Source of the DNA: an uncultured Bacteroidota bacterium
GTDB taxonomy: Bacteria > Bacteroidota > Bacteroidia > Bacteroidales > WCHB1-69
NCBI GenBank assembly: GCA_902786595.1
Contig: CADADB010000001.1
Coordinates: forward strand, 67,172-131,171
Length of the DNA stretch: 64,000 bases
Direction of reading: 5' to 3'
How positions within the stretch are numbered: the first letter of the stretch is position 1; each line of letters starts with the position of its first letter. Below are positions 18,679-26,853 of this stretch, piece by piece. The position numbers and the translations under genes were made by a program. Under the pieces are notes generated by a model that made no database searches, was not told the origin of the DNA, and saw only the letters and a program-made list of their open reading frames with translations.

Positions 18679-19701
18679 ATGGATAAGATTATCGATGTGA
18701 ATCCTGATATTGCCGTTGACCTCTTCGGGCCTCAGAACAACAATGTGGTTCTGCTTTCTCATATTTTTCCCAAGTTGAAGATCATCGTGCGTGGAAACGA
18801 GCTGAAAGTTTCAGGTGCGGATGATGAGATTCAAGAATTCGAGACGCGTGTCGCCATGCTGGAACGGCATATTGAGCAGTTCGGAAAGCTGACGGAGACG
18901 GACATCATCAACATCACCGCCATGGAGGATGACAGCTTTTACGCGTTGAATAATACGGATGCCAATGTCATCGTGCATGGGCGTGAAGGCAAGGTCATCA
19001 AGGCCATTACCCCGAACCAGAAACGATTGGTGGAAAGTGCGGAGAAAAACGATATGGTCTTTGTGGTAGGTCCTGCCGGAACTGGCAAAACCTATACGGC
19101 AGTGGCCTTGGCAGTCAGAGCGTTGAAAAACAAGCAGATAAAGAGAATCATTCTGACACGGCCAGCGGTAGAGGCAGGTGAGAACCTCGGTTTCCTTCCG
19201 GGTGACCTCCGCGACAAACTTGACCCATATTTGCAACCGCTTTATGACGCTCTTTGGGATATGATGCCCATGCAGAAATTGATGGCCATGATGGAGGACA
19301 AAGTGATTGAGATTGCGCCGTTGGCATTTATGCGTGGACGCACCCTTGACAACGCTTACGTGATTCTCGATGAGGCACAGAATGCCACCTCTTCGCAACT
19401 GAAAATGTTCCTGACCCGCATGGGAAAGAACGCCAAGTTCTTCATCACTGGCGATATCACGCAGATAGACCTGCCCAAAAACCAACAGTCGGGATTGATT
19501 CTTGCCGACCGTATCTTGCGCGGTGTCAAAGGAATAGATTTTATCTATATGGATAACAAAGATGTGGTCAGACACCATTTGGTGACCAAGATCATCTCGC
19601 GCTACGAAGCATACGAGAACGAAGTGGAGGAAACCATCCGCAAGCGACGGGAGGAAAGGGAAGCTAAACACAGCGAAACATCGGAACATGAATCGGTTTA
19701 A
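18679..19701 (+). CDS. phoH: PhoH family ATPase
   Basis: A 340-residue protein of the PhoH/PhoL type. The N-terminal third looks like the KH-like RNA-binding region of PhoL proteins. The P-loop is GPAGTGKTYTAV (about 132-143). The Walker B-like segment is VILDEAQNATSSQLKMFLTRMG, and TGDITQIDLP follows. Family members are ATPases implicated in RNA metabolism and ribosome maturation. It begins 7 bp after the M23-like gene and overlaps lpxK by 14 bp, so expression is probably coupled. Confidence 0.93.
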   Translation: MDKIIDVNPDIAVDLFGPQNNNVVLLSHIFPKLKIIVRGNELKVSGADDEIQEFETRVAMLERHIEQFGKLTETDIINITAMEDDSFYALNNTDANVIVHGREGKVIKAITPNQKRLVESAEKNDMVFVVGPAGTGKTYTAVALAVRALKNKQIKRIILTRPAVEAGENLGFLPGDLRDKLDPYLQPLYDALWDMMPMQKLMAMMEDKVIEIAPLAFMRGRTLDNAYVILDEAQNATSSQLKMFLTRMGKNAKFFITGDITQIDLPKNQQSGLILADRILRGVKGIDFIYMDNKDVVRHHLVTKIISRYEAYENEVEETIRKRREEREAKHSETSEHESV

Positions 19702-20788
19702 GCTAATCATAGGACTATTGCTGACACCCTTTTCCTTGATTTACGGTTTGGTGGCCGCGTTGCGCCGGTTTCTGTACCGCACAGGTTTTCTGTTTAGCGC
19801 TGAATCGCCCATTCCTGCTATCGATATTGGGAATCTGGCAGTCGGGGGGACAGGGAAAACGCCTCATACACAGTATGTTATTGGTCAGTTAAAGCAGGAG
19901 TTCCAAGTGGCTGCCTTGAGCCGCGGCTATGGGCGTGCATCAAAGGGCTATCAATCTGTGAAACAGTGTGATAGCGCTGATGTTAATGCGCAAACCTTTG
20001 GGGATGAGCCGTTTATGACGCACCTTCGATTTCCAGACATCCCTATGGCTGTGGATGGTGACCGTGTCGAAGGTGTGCGGAATCTGCTTGACGAAAATCC
20101 TGGTACAGAGGTAGTTGTCTTGGATGATGCCTACCAGCACCTGCGTTTCCGCCCCAGCTTCCATATCTTGTTAACCGAATACAATCGTCCGTATCGTCTA
20201 GACATGCCGATGCCGGCAGGCAAGCTACGGGAGTTCCCGAGTGCCGCGCGATTCGCCGATGTTGTTGTCGTGACAAAAGTTCCCGACATAGCAAACCCTG
20301 ATGACTCCACGTGGAGGTACAAACTCCGCATAAAACCCCGTCAGCACCTCTTTTTCACACGCTATCGTTATGAACAGTTGTTTCCCGTCACTCCCGCTGC
20401 GGAGAAAATCGACCCAAAGTCTGTTCGTGACATCGTGGTTTTGACAGGGATAGCCCATCCGCAACCCTTAATCAGTCATTTGGAGAAAACGTATAACATC
20501 GTGGGGCATCACGAATTTCCTGACCATCACTTTTTTACTGAAAAAGAGATACAAACTGTTTATGATAAGCACTTTAACAATATCGGCAATCAATGTTTGC
20601 TCGTCACTACCGAGAAAGATTGGATGCGGTTGCAGGCAGAGCGAATCGTAAATATTGTATCTTTGCTTCCCGTTTTTGTTGTGCCTGTGAATGTGGAATT
20701 TCTTACTAGTGCACAAAGAGATAAGTTTAATCAAATAATCATAGACCATGTTAGAGGAAAAGAAACAAAGAATAGCGCAAACGGTTGA
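19688..20788 (+). CDS. lpxK: Tetraacyldisaccharide 4'-kinase
   Basis: This 366-residue inner-membrane-associated kinase phosphorylates the 4' position of the lipid A precursor. An N-terminal hydrophobic helix (about 5-22) is followed by the P-loop IGNLAVGGTGKTPH (about 47-60). SRGYGR, GDEPFM and VVLDDAYQHLRF are further LpxK signatures. Its presence agrees with a Gram-negative outer membrane. It overlaps phoH by 14 bp and the PNP gene by 41 bp, a tight chain of translationally coupled genes. Confidence 0.94.
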   Translation: MNRFKLIIGLLLTPFSLIYGLVAALRRFLYRTGFLFSAESPIPAIDIGNLAVGGTGKTPHTQYVIGQLKQEFQVAALSRGYGRASKGYQSVKQCDSADVNAQTFGDEPFMTHLRFPDIPMAVDGDRVEGVRNLLDENPGTEVVVLDDAYQHLRFRPSFHILLTEYNRPYRLDMPMPAGKLREFPSAARFADVVVVTKVPDIANPDDSTWRYKLRIKPRQHLFFTRYRYEQLFPVTPAAEKIDPKSVRDIVVLTGIAHPQPLISHLEKTYNIVGHHEFPDHHFFTEKEIQTVYDKHFNNIGNQCLLVTTEKDWMRLQAERIVNIVSLLPVFVVPVNVEFLTSAQRDKFNQIIIDHVRGKETKNSANG

Positions 20789-21572
20789 GTATCTGAACAA
20801 CCGTAAAACCATAAGCCCAAAGGTGGCTATCGTGTTGGGCTCCGGTTTAGGCGGTCTGAGCGAAAAAGTCGAAATAGTGGATGAAATCCCGTACAAAGAG
20901 ATTCCCAATTTTCCGGTTTCCACGGTGGAAGGCCACAAAGGGACAATGATTTTCGGCAGATTGAACGGGGTGGAGGTGTTGGTTTTCAACGGTCGTTTCC
21001 ACTACTATGAGGGTTATCCGATGGATGTGGTGACCTATCCGCAGCAGATTCTGCCCGGCATCGGGGTGAAAACGGTGATTTTGTCAAATGCGGCAGGCGG
21101 CATGAATCCCACGTTCCAGGTGGGTGACATCATGTTGATTCGAGATCATATCAATCTGTTTGGCACGAACCCGCTTTTGGGTCCGAATGACGATGAGCTT
21201 GGGCCGCGTTTCCCGAATATGAGTGAGGTTTATTCGCACAGATTGGTGAAGTTGGCGCAGCAAACAGGCAAGAAATTGAATATTCATCTGCAGGAAGGCG
21301 TCTATATTGGCGTGTCGGGCCCTTGTTTCGAAACGCCTTCAGAGTATAAGATGTTTTACCTTTTCGGAGCTGATGCCGTGGGCATGTCCACCGTTCCGGA
21401 AGCCATCATGGCTCGTCATCGTGGTATCGAAGTGTTTGCGCTTTCGGTCATCACGGATCTCGGAATCATTGGCAGAGTGGAAAAAGCCAGTCACGAAGAA
21501 GTTTTGGCCGCTGCCGCCGCAGCCGGTCCCCAAGTGGTGGAACTTATCTATAATATGATGCCGGAGATTTAG
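20748..21572 (+). CDS. Purine nucleoside phosphorylase (trimeric PNP type)
   Basis: This 274-residue enzyme cleaves purine nucleosides with phosphate. Signatures: VLGSGLGGL phosphate loop (about 28-36), HKGTMIFG, NGRFHYYEGY, SNAAGGMNP with the LIRDHINL segment, and GVSGPCFETPSEYKM..GADAVGMSTVPE near the purine site. The length is usual for low-molecular-mass trimeric PNPs of the PunA/DeoD-2 type. It is the last gene of the M23-phoH-lpxK-PNP run, its start lying 41 bp inside lpxK. The converging gene ends at 21619. Confidence 0.93.
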   Translation: MLEEKKQRIAQTVEYLNNRKTISPKVAIVLGSGLGGLSEKVEIVDEIPYKEIPNFPVSTVEGHKGTMIFGRLNGVEVLVFNGRFHYYEGYPMDVVTYPQQILPGIGVKTVILSNAAGGMNPTFQVGDIMLIRDHINLFGTNPLLGPNDDELGPRFPNMSEVYSHRLVKLAQQTGKKLNIHLQEGVYIGVSGPCFETPSEYKMFYLFGADAVGMSTVPEAIMARHRGIEVFALSVITDLGIIGRVEKASHEEVLAAAAAAGPQVVELIYNMMPEI

Positions 21573-21592
21573 CTATTGGCTAAATTGGTCTA

Positions 21593-21623
21593 AAGTCCTC
21601 AGTCCTCAATCCTCAGTCCTAAG
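21593..21623. repeat. Short tandem repeat between convergent genes
   Basis: Four imperfect 7-8 bp units of the type agtcctc / aatcctc / agtccta fill most of the 46-bp gap between the PNP gene and the 419-residue gene on the other strand. Confidence 0.6.
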
Positions 21624-22878
21624 TCTTTTGCTGCTGCTTTTTGGCGGCTGGGAAGAGTACATTGTTCAGGATCAGACGGTATCCGGCGGAATTGGGGAAA
21701 AGGTTGAGGTCGGTGGGGGCATCGTTGACCAAGTGCTGATAGTCTTCGGGATCGTGTCCAGAGTAGAACGTCCAAGTGCCTTTGCCGTATTCTCCGTGAA
21801 TGTATCTTGCCTCGTTGAAATAGGCGCATTCGCCCATTATAGTAACCGTGGGCTTGATGAGTTCTTTCCGAAATGCCGTCGTTTGTCCCATGAATCCTGG
21901 AATGACTTGTAAGTGATTTTGACACAACATCGTAGGGACAGGATCCCATTTGGCGGAGAATTCAAAGAGGGAGAAATAGTCATGGGATTTGTTTTGGATA
22001 TGCTGAGACGGATTCACGTCAATATTGGAAACCTCATAAACGTAGGGGTTGGTTTCAATCTTGAAATCAGTAAAGGCAAAACAGTTGTCATAGTTGAGTT
22101 TGCTTTGGGCTTGCGGGTCCATAGGGTCACCGTCGAACATGGTTTCGCAGATGTCCACACCTTCCGCAGCAAGGGCGATATCGTAACTGTCGGGGCCGGA
22201 GCACATGGCAAAGAGGTAGCCGCCTCCTGCCACGAAATCGCGGATGCCTTTGGCTACAGCGAGTTTCATTTGCGACACTTTTGCGAATCCCAGTTGCGCG
22301 GCGCGTTCCTCATTTTCGCGCACATCGTCTTGATACCATTTGGCATTGCGGTAATTCGCCCAGAATTTACCATACTGGCCGGTGAAGTCCTCGTGGTGGA
22401 GGTGCAGCCAGTCGTATTTGGGAAGTTCACCTTTGATGACCTCTTCGTCATAAATCACAGTGTAGGGTATCTCGGCGTAGGTGAGCACAAGGGTGACGGC
22501 ATCGTCCCAAGGAAGTTTGTTTTTGGGCGAATAGACAGCAATTTTCGGCTCTTTAGTGAGCCGTATTTCGTTCATGTTGTTCTCGATCACAGCAATTTCG
22601 TTGAGAATCTGTGTGGCCTGAAGGTCAGCGAGAACTTCATAGGAAACTCCGCGTACCAGGCATTCGTTCTCCACACCTCCGTTATATGGGCACATGAAAC
22701 TGCCGCCACGGTAGTTCAGCAGCCAACTCATGTCAATCTGATGGGAAACGGCGAAATAGGCGATTCCGTATGCTTTCAAATGGTTACTTTGTGCCAAATC
22801 CATGGGAATCAGCAGATAACTGGCTCTGCCGATTGTCATGCAAAAGATGATTCCCAGAAACAAAACTGCTTTTTTCAT
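21619..22878 (-). CDS. Exported protein of the Bacteroidota group often labelled asparagine synthetase B (function unproven)
   Basis: About 419 residues from the ATG at 22878, which begins a Sec signal (MKKAVLFLGIIFCMTIGRAS). An ATG 16 codons upstream is in frame but lies beside the promoter box. The core starts YLLIPMDLAQSNHLKAYGIAYFAV and DMSWLLNYRGGSFMCPYNG. Such proteins are commonly annotated asparagine synthetase B, but I see neither an N-terminal nucleophile Cys nor a PP-loop ATP site, and the protein is exported. A segment at about 220-250 (GGGYLFAMCSGPDSYDIALA) resembles a GATase1-like nucleophile elbow, so an amidase-like or carbohydrate-related role is possible. Confidence 0.7.
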   Translation of the reverse strand: MKKAVLFLGIIFCMTIGRASYLLIPMDLAQSNHLKAYGIAYFAVSHQIDMSWLLNYRGGSFMCPYNGGVENECLVRGVSYEVLADLQATQILNEIAVIENNMNEIRLTKEPKIAVYSPKNKLPWDDAVTLVLTYAEIPYTVIYDEEVIKGELPKYDWLHLHHEDFTGQYGKFWANYRNAKWYQDDVRENEERAAQLGFAKVSQMKLAVAKGIRDFVAGGGYLFAMCSGPDSYDIALAAEGVDICETMFDGDPMDPQAQSKLNYDNCFAFTDFKIETNPYVYEVSNIDVNPSQHIQNKSHDYFSLFEFSAKWDPVPTMLCQNHLQVIPGFMGQTTAFRKELIKPTVTIMGECAYFNEARYIHGEYGKGTWTFYSGHDPEDYQHLVNDAPTDLNLFPNSAGYRLILNNVLFPAAKKQQQKT

Positions 22879-22896
22879 CGTTTTAAAAATTGATGG

Positions 22897-22904
22897 CAAA
22901 AATA
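22897..22904 (-). promoter_or_regulatory. -7 promoter box (TATTTTTG) for the 419-residue exported protein gene
   Basis: The minus strand reads TATTTTTGCCATC, 19 bp before the ATG at 22878. It supports that start rather than the ATG at 22926, which would be upstream of the promoter. Confidence 0.55.
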
Positions 22905-22990
22905 CACATTTCAGTTGAAAGAACACAACTGTTGCAAAGGAAAAAAGTTTAATCGGCTGTTAGCTCAAATGAAAAGGAGAGCTGACTGAA

Positions 22991-23539
22991 TCACGCGAAG
23001 GGGGTTTCAAGAAACAATTCCATTCCGCGTTCAGTTAATGCGGCATTTAAAATGAATTTCAAAGTCTCTCGCCGTTTGTTTTTCTCAAAATCAATGAGAA
23101 ACATGTTGTTAAGCAGAAAAGTGGTGTAAGCATCCGTATTCAAATTTTCCTTAACATGAAAACACTGCTTCCCTTTTTCCAAAATAGAATACACGATAGT
23201 GTAAAAGTAGGAACTAGTATTGAGATATTTGCGGCTGTCGCGCGTGTATTCATAATAGTAAGTGTCGAATTCCCGCGTTTTGTACATGTGGTAGAGAATC
23301 ATAAGCAACTCTTCAACGCTGTGGTTGCAGTTTTCCAGAATGCGAGACCATTTTTCCCTGCACAAGTTTTGCCAATAGTCCCAAGCGATTTCTATAGACT
23401 GCAGTTTATTTCCATAACGATTGAAGAAAGTTTTGTGGCAGATGTTGAGTCTTTTCACTATTTGTTCAGTGGAATGCTGGAAACCGTTTTCTGAATAATA
23501 GTCAAAAATCTCCTGTTTCTTTTTTGTTGATAGTGCCAT
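22991..23539 (-). CDS. TetR/AcrR family transcriptional regulator
   Basis: A 182-residue protein with an N-terminal TetR-type helix-turn-helix (about 7-50: KKQEIFDYYSENGFQHST, IVKRLNICHKTFFNRYGNK) and an all-helical C-terminal domain that would bind ligand and dimerise. No ligand can be inferred. The HTH variant ends in FFNRYGNKLQSIEIAWDYW rather than the usual YYHFKSKEEL. It lies downstream of the BT_3928-like gene on the same strand, separated by 85 bp with a weak -7 box (TAATTTTG, 23608-23615). Confidence 0.8.
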   Translation of the reverse strand: MALSTKKKQEIFDYYSENGFQHSTEQIVKRLNICHKTFFNRYGNKLQSIEIAWDYWQNLCREKWSRILENCNHSVEELLMILYHMYKTREFDTYYYEYTRDSRKYLNTSSYFYTIVYSILEKGKQCFHVKENLNTDAYTTFLLNNMFLIDFEKNKRRETLKFILNAALTERGMELFLETPFA

Positions 23540-23623
23540 AATAATACAATCTTTGAGTGATGGCGTATGCCGTTTGTTTTTAAGAGAATTTTAAATTTAT
23601 CGTGCGGCAAAATTACAAAAAAA

Positions 23624-24532
23624 TCATTTCAAATGGGAAATAACTTCTTTTTCAGTAAGCTGTCGCAGGTTGGCCGTTTTAACAACTTCCCCGTCTTTCA
23701 GGAACAAGAAAAGGGGGAATGCACCGTTGGTGATGTTGAGGGCTTTCAATGGATGGATGGGCACATAACGGAAATCTTCGCTTTTGGTTTCTGTACGGAA
23801 TTGTTCAATGGAGGCGCTGTCTCCCCAAGCGAAATACAGAATCCTGGAATTGTCCAAGTCATTGAATGTGGTGATTTCGGACATTTTCAGGCAACCTGTT
23901 TTGCAAAATTTACAACCGGAAGATACGACTCCGATGATGTAATTGCCTTTGTCGAGGTGTATGTCCTGCATGACGGAATCTTGCAGGAAACCGTTAAAAG
24001 CAGCTTCGTTGTAGCTTTCGACGTTGGATTTGGTGAATAGATTGTAGAGGTTGTCTGTCGGGAAAAGGGCGAAAGGTGTTGCGAAGGCAGCCACACAGAC
24101 AGTTGCAAGCACGGCAATGCGTCCCCGGAAGCAATAATCCTCCTCTTTGCGGACGCACAACATCAAAGCGATAGCCACTATATTCTTGACAAGCGACCAT
24201 GCGGGCTTGATTTCCACCAAATCTCCCATGCAATGACAATTGCTGTCGTCGCGGAAGATAATCACATAGACCAGCAGGAAAGAGAAGCCAATCAACATCA
24301 GCATGGCCAGCCACCAAGCTGCTTTGTATTTGATTTTGGCAATTAACAATGCGCCAACCAGTAACTCGCAGGCGATGATGGCACGTGCCGCTAAACAACT
24401 GAGCGAGAAGTTCATGATGTTGAAACTGTAAATGTATAGTTCGAACTGATCCAATGACAGCAGTTTCAAAATAGCTGACACGATGAAAAAGGCGCCAATG
24501 CCAATACGGAGGATGGTTTTTAGGATGTTCAT
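23624..24532 (-). CDS. MauE/DoxX-type membrane protein fused to a thioredoxin-like domain (BT_3928 family)
   Basis: A 302-residue protein with four or five membrane helices in the N-terminal half (about 5-30, 45-66, 72-93, 112-128, 137-158), matching the DoxX/MauE fold, and a CHC motif in the loop at 99-101 (NCHCMGD). The C-terminal half (about 185-302) looks thioredoxin-like, with Cys207-x2-Cys210-x3-Cys214 (GCKFCKTGC) at the active site position and the cis-Pro region at GAFPLFLFLKDGEV. It is probably a membrane thiol-redox protein that moves electrons across the inner membrane, with analogy to MauE and VKOR. Conserved in Bacteroidota; substrate unknown. Confidence 0.8.
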   Translation of the reverse strand: MNILKTILRIGIGAFFIVSAILKLLSLDQFELYIYSFNIMNFSLSCLAARAIIACELLVGALLIAKIKYKAAWWLAMLMLIGFSFLLVYVIIFRDDSNCHCMGDLVEIKPAWSLVKNIVAIALMLCVRKEEDYCFRGRIAVLATVCVAAFATPFALFPTDNLYNLFTKSNVESYNEAAFNGFLQDSVMQDIHLDKGNYIIGVVSSGCKFCKTGCLKMSEITTFNDLDNSRILYFAWGDSASIEQFRTETKSEDFRYVPIHPLKALNITNGAFPLFLFLKDGEVVKTANLRQLTEKEVISHLK

Positions 24533-24537
24533 TGTTT

Positions 24538-24572
24538 TGCGGTTTGCGGTTTACGGTTTACGGTTTGCGGTT
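24538..24572. repeat. Heptamer tandem repeat (gcggttt/acggttt)
   Basis: Five units of tGCGGTT or tACGGTT in a row, ending near TTGTTTAATAGG, in the 56-bp gap between two minus-strand genes. Similar short-period repeats occur at 21593, 31320 and 37891. Confidence 0.75.
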
Positions 24573-24588
24573 GTTTAATAGGTTATAG

Positions 24589-26328
24589 TCAACATACAAT
24601 CCCTTTCGGGATGGAATCTATCAGTTTCTGAGTGTATTCAGTTTGAGGGTGGCTGCAAAGAGCATCAGCTTCGCCGATTTCCACGATAGCGCCTTGTTGC
24701 ATGACCGCAATGCGATCGGCCATGAACTTCACCACCGACAGGTCGTGGGAGATGAAGATGTAGGTGAAATGGTATTCGGCTTTGAGTTCGTTGAGCAGGT
24801 TCAGCACTTGGGCTTGTACCGAGACATCAAGGGCGGACACGGATTCGTCGCAGATGATGAATTTGGGGTTCACGGAGAGTGCGCGGGCAATGGAGATGCG
24901 CTGCCGCTGACCACCGGAGAATTCGTGGGGATATCTGTAGAAGTGCGATTCATCGAGACTTATGCGTTCCAGAAGTTCGACAACCCGTTTTTTACGTTCT
25001 TTGTCATTCCGTAGAATGCCATGTACGCGCATAGGTTCCATGAGGGCTTCGCCGATAGTAAGTCGTTGGTTTAGCGACGAGTATGGATCCTGAAGGATGA
25101 TTTGCAGGTCTTTGCGCGTTTCCCGTAGCTCGGAAGTGGAGAGCTGGACAAGGTTTTTGCCGCGGAAGCAAACTTCTCCCGCCGATGGCTCTATCAGGCG
25201 TAAAAGGGTGCGCCCCAGCGTAGTTTTGCCGCATCCGGACTCACCGACAAGCCCCAGGGTCTCGCCTTCATAAATGTCAAGATTGATGTCCTTGAGTGCG
25301 TGCAAGTACTGCTGTTTTTCGAAAAGCTTGCGTTTCCGTATTTTATAAATCTTGTTTAAGTTCTTGATAGTAATGAGCTTGTCTCCTGAGTAAAGTTTTT
25401 CGTGGGCGCTTTTCCGTTCCTCGGGCTTGACCGTCAGGGTATGGATAACATCTTGAACATTTTGGTCGTCACGGCCTGCGAAATCAGATACTTGCGGCAG
25501 TGTTTTCAGCCGTTGGTTCATGGAGGGCCGACAAGCGATAAGTTGTTTTGTATATGGATTTTTGGGATTTAGGAAGATGTTCCGGACGGAGTTTTCCTCC
25601 ACAATGTCTCCTTTGTACATCACGATGGTACGGTCGGCGACTTCCGCCATCACCCCTAAATCATGCGTGATGAACAAGACACTCATGCCGTGTTTTCGTT
25701 GCAGCGTTCGGATGAGCTCAAGGATGTTTTTTTGAATGGTGACATCCAAGGCGGTGGTGGGTTCGTCCGCGATGAGCAGTTTCGGGTTGCAGCTCATGGC
25801 CATGGCAATCATGATCCGTTGTTTCTGCCCGCCGGAGAGTTCGTGGGGGTATGCATCGAAAATCTGCGAGGGCCGGGGGAGCATCACTTCATCAAACAGG
25901 TTGAGTACCCGATCTTTTGCTTCCTTTTTGCTGACATGTCTGTGCAGGATAAGCTGTTCGGAAATCTGTTCACCGCAGCGGATAACGGGATTCAAGGAAG
26001 TCATCGGTTCTTGAAAGATCATTCCTATCTGGTTGCCGCGGAGGGTTTGCATCGTGGACTCGGACGCCTTCAGAATGTCCAAGGGCGGCGTCTTGTCATC
26101 GTTTTGCGAGTTGAACAGGATTCTTCCGGAGGTATAACGTGCGGTTTTAGGGTTCAGAAGTTGCATCACGGAAAGTGCCGTGACGGACTTGCCAGACCCG
26201 GATTCGCCGACAATACCCAACACCTCTCCTTCGTCAAGAGAGAAATTGATGTGATGCAAGATGGGATTCCATTGCGCGTCACGTCGGAATTCGAGCGACA
26301 AATCTTCTATTTTCAGCAGGGGATTCAT
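24589..26328 (-). CDS. Oligopeptide/dipeptide ABC transporter ATP-binding protein, two ATPase domains fused (DppD-DppF type)
   Basis: This 579-residue protein has two complete ABC ATPase domains. Domain 1 (about 1-265): Walker A GESGSGKS, signature LSGGQKQR, Walker B LLIADEPT. Domain 2 (about 305-575): Walker A GESGCGKT, signature FSGGQRQR, Walker B FIICDESVSALDVS. The oligo_HPY segment (NPYTKQLIACRPS) after domain 1 identifies the peptide/nickel subfamily. It energises uptake through two permeases that are not in this window. The ATG at 26328 is preferred over the TTG one codon upstream. The family 5 lipoprotein at 1221 is a possible partner. Confidence 0.92.
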   Translation of the reverse strand: MNPLLKIEDLSLEFRRDAQWNPILHHINFSLDEGEVLGIVGESGSGKSVTALSVMQLLNPKTARYTSGRILFNSQNDDKTPPLDILKASESTMQTLRGNQIGMIFQEPMTSLNPVIRCGEQISEQLILHRHVSKKEAKDRVLNLFDEVMLPRPSQIFDAYPHELSGGQKQRIMIAMAMSCNPKLLIADEPTTALDVTIQKNILELIRTLQRKHGMSVLFITHDLGVMAEVADRTIVMYKGDIVEENSVRNIFLNPKNPYTKQLIACRPSMNQRLKTLPQVSDFAGRDDQNVQDVIHTLTVKPEERKSAHEKLYSGDKLITIKNLNKIYKIRKRKLFEKQQYLHALKDINLDIYEGETLGLVGESGCGKTTLGRTLLRLIEPSAGEVCFRGKNLVQLSTSELRETRKDLQIILQDPYSSLNQRLTIGEALMEPMRVHGILRNDKERKKRVVELLERISLDESHFYRYPHEFSGGQRQRISIARALSVNPKFIICDESVSALDVSVQAQVLNLLNELKAEYHFTYIFISHDLSVVKFMADRIAVMQQGAIVEIGEADALCSHPQTEYTQKLIDSIPKGIVC

Positions 26329-26370
26329 CAAATGCCCGGATGCAAAAGATGCAGTCAGAAGAGAAAACTG

Positions 26371-26757
26371 CTATTTTTTCTTTTCTTGCAGCTTGGTATC
26401 GATGTCTAATGTGGCATGAGGAACAATTCTCAACCGTTCTTTGGGGATGAGCTTGCCCGTGATGCGGTCCACACCGTATGTCTTGTTCTCAATACGCACC
26501 AAAGCGGCTTCCAAGTTGGAGATGTATTTCACCAAACGCGACATTAGACGACCGTTTTCCTCTTTGGAGAGAACTTGGTTGCCTTCTTCAAGATTCTTGA
26601 ACGTCGGGGCAGTGTCTCTTGTGTCATTCCCGACGCCACTGTATGCTTCTTGATAGACTTCGAGGTTCTTTTTTGCTTCTTCTATTTTTTTCTCTATTAA
26701 GATTCTGAATTCTTCTAAATCTTCGTCAGAATAACGGTTTACAACGACTTCACTCAT
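26371..26757 (-). CDS. TraR/DksA-like protein without zinc-finger cysteines
   Basis: 128 residues from the ATG at 26757 (MSEVVVNRYSDEDLEEF). The ORF can be extended 22 codons further, but that passes through the -7 box. The coiled-coil helices (about 8-85) and the GVDRITGKLIPKERLRIVPHATLDID segment match the DksA/TraR pattern seen in Bacteroidota (YGxCRxTGKLIPxERLxxVPHATL). The usual C-x2-C...C-x2-C zinc finger is absent; there is not a single Cys here. Such proteins bind RNA polymerase through the secondary channel in other phyla. Whether this one acts like DksA is inference. Confidence 0.8.
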   Translation of the reverse strand: MSEVVVNRYSDEDLEEFRILIEKKIEEAKKNLEVYQEAYSGVGNDTRDTAPTFKNLEEGNQVLSKEENGRLMSRLVKYISNLEAALVRIENKTYGVDRITGKLIPKERLRIVPHATLDIDTKLQEKKK

Positions 26758-26796
26758 GATGGTTTTGATTCTTGTTCGTGATGAAAATTTCGGCCG

Positions 26797-26804
26797 CAAA
26801 GATA
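26797..26804 (-). promoter_or_regulatory. -7 promoter box (TATCTTTG) for the DksA-like gene
   Basis: The minus strand reads TATCTTTGCGGCCG, 40 bp before the ATG at 26757; the longer start at 26823 would lie upstream of it. Confidence 0.5.
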
Positions 26805-26853
26805 TAATTTTTTCATACAGCAACCTTGTTTTGGATGATTTTTAGGGAGAAAT

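Noticed and set aside
21619-22878. Genuine asparagine synthetase
   Set aside because: The protein carries a signal peptide and lacks the N-terminal nucleophile Cys and the PP-loop.
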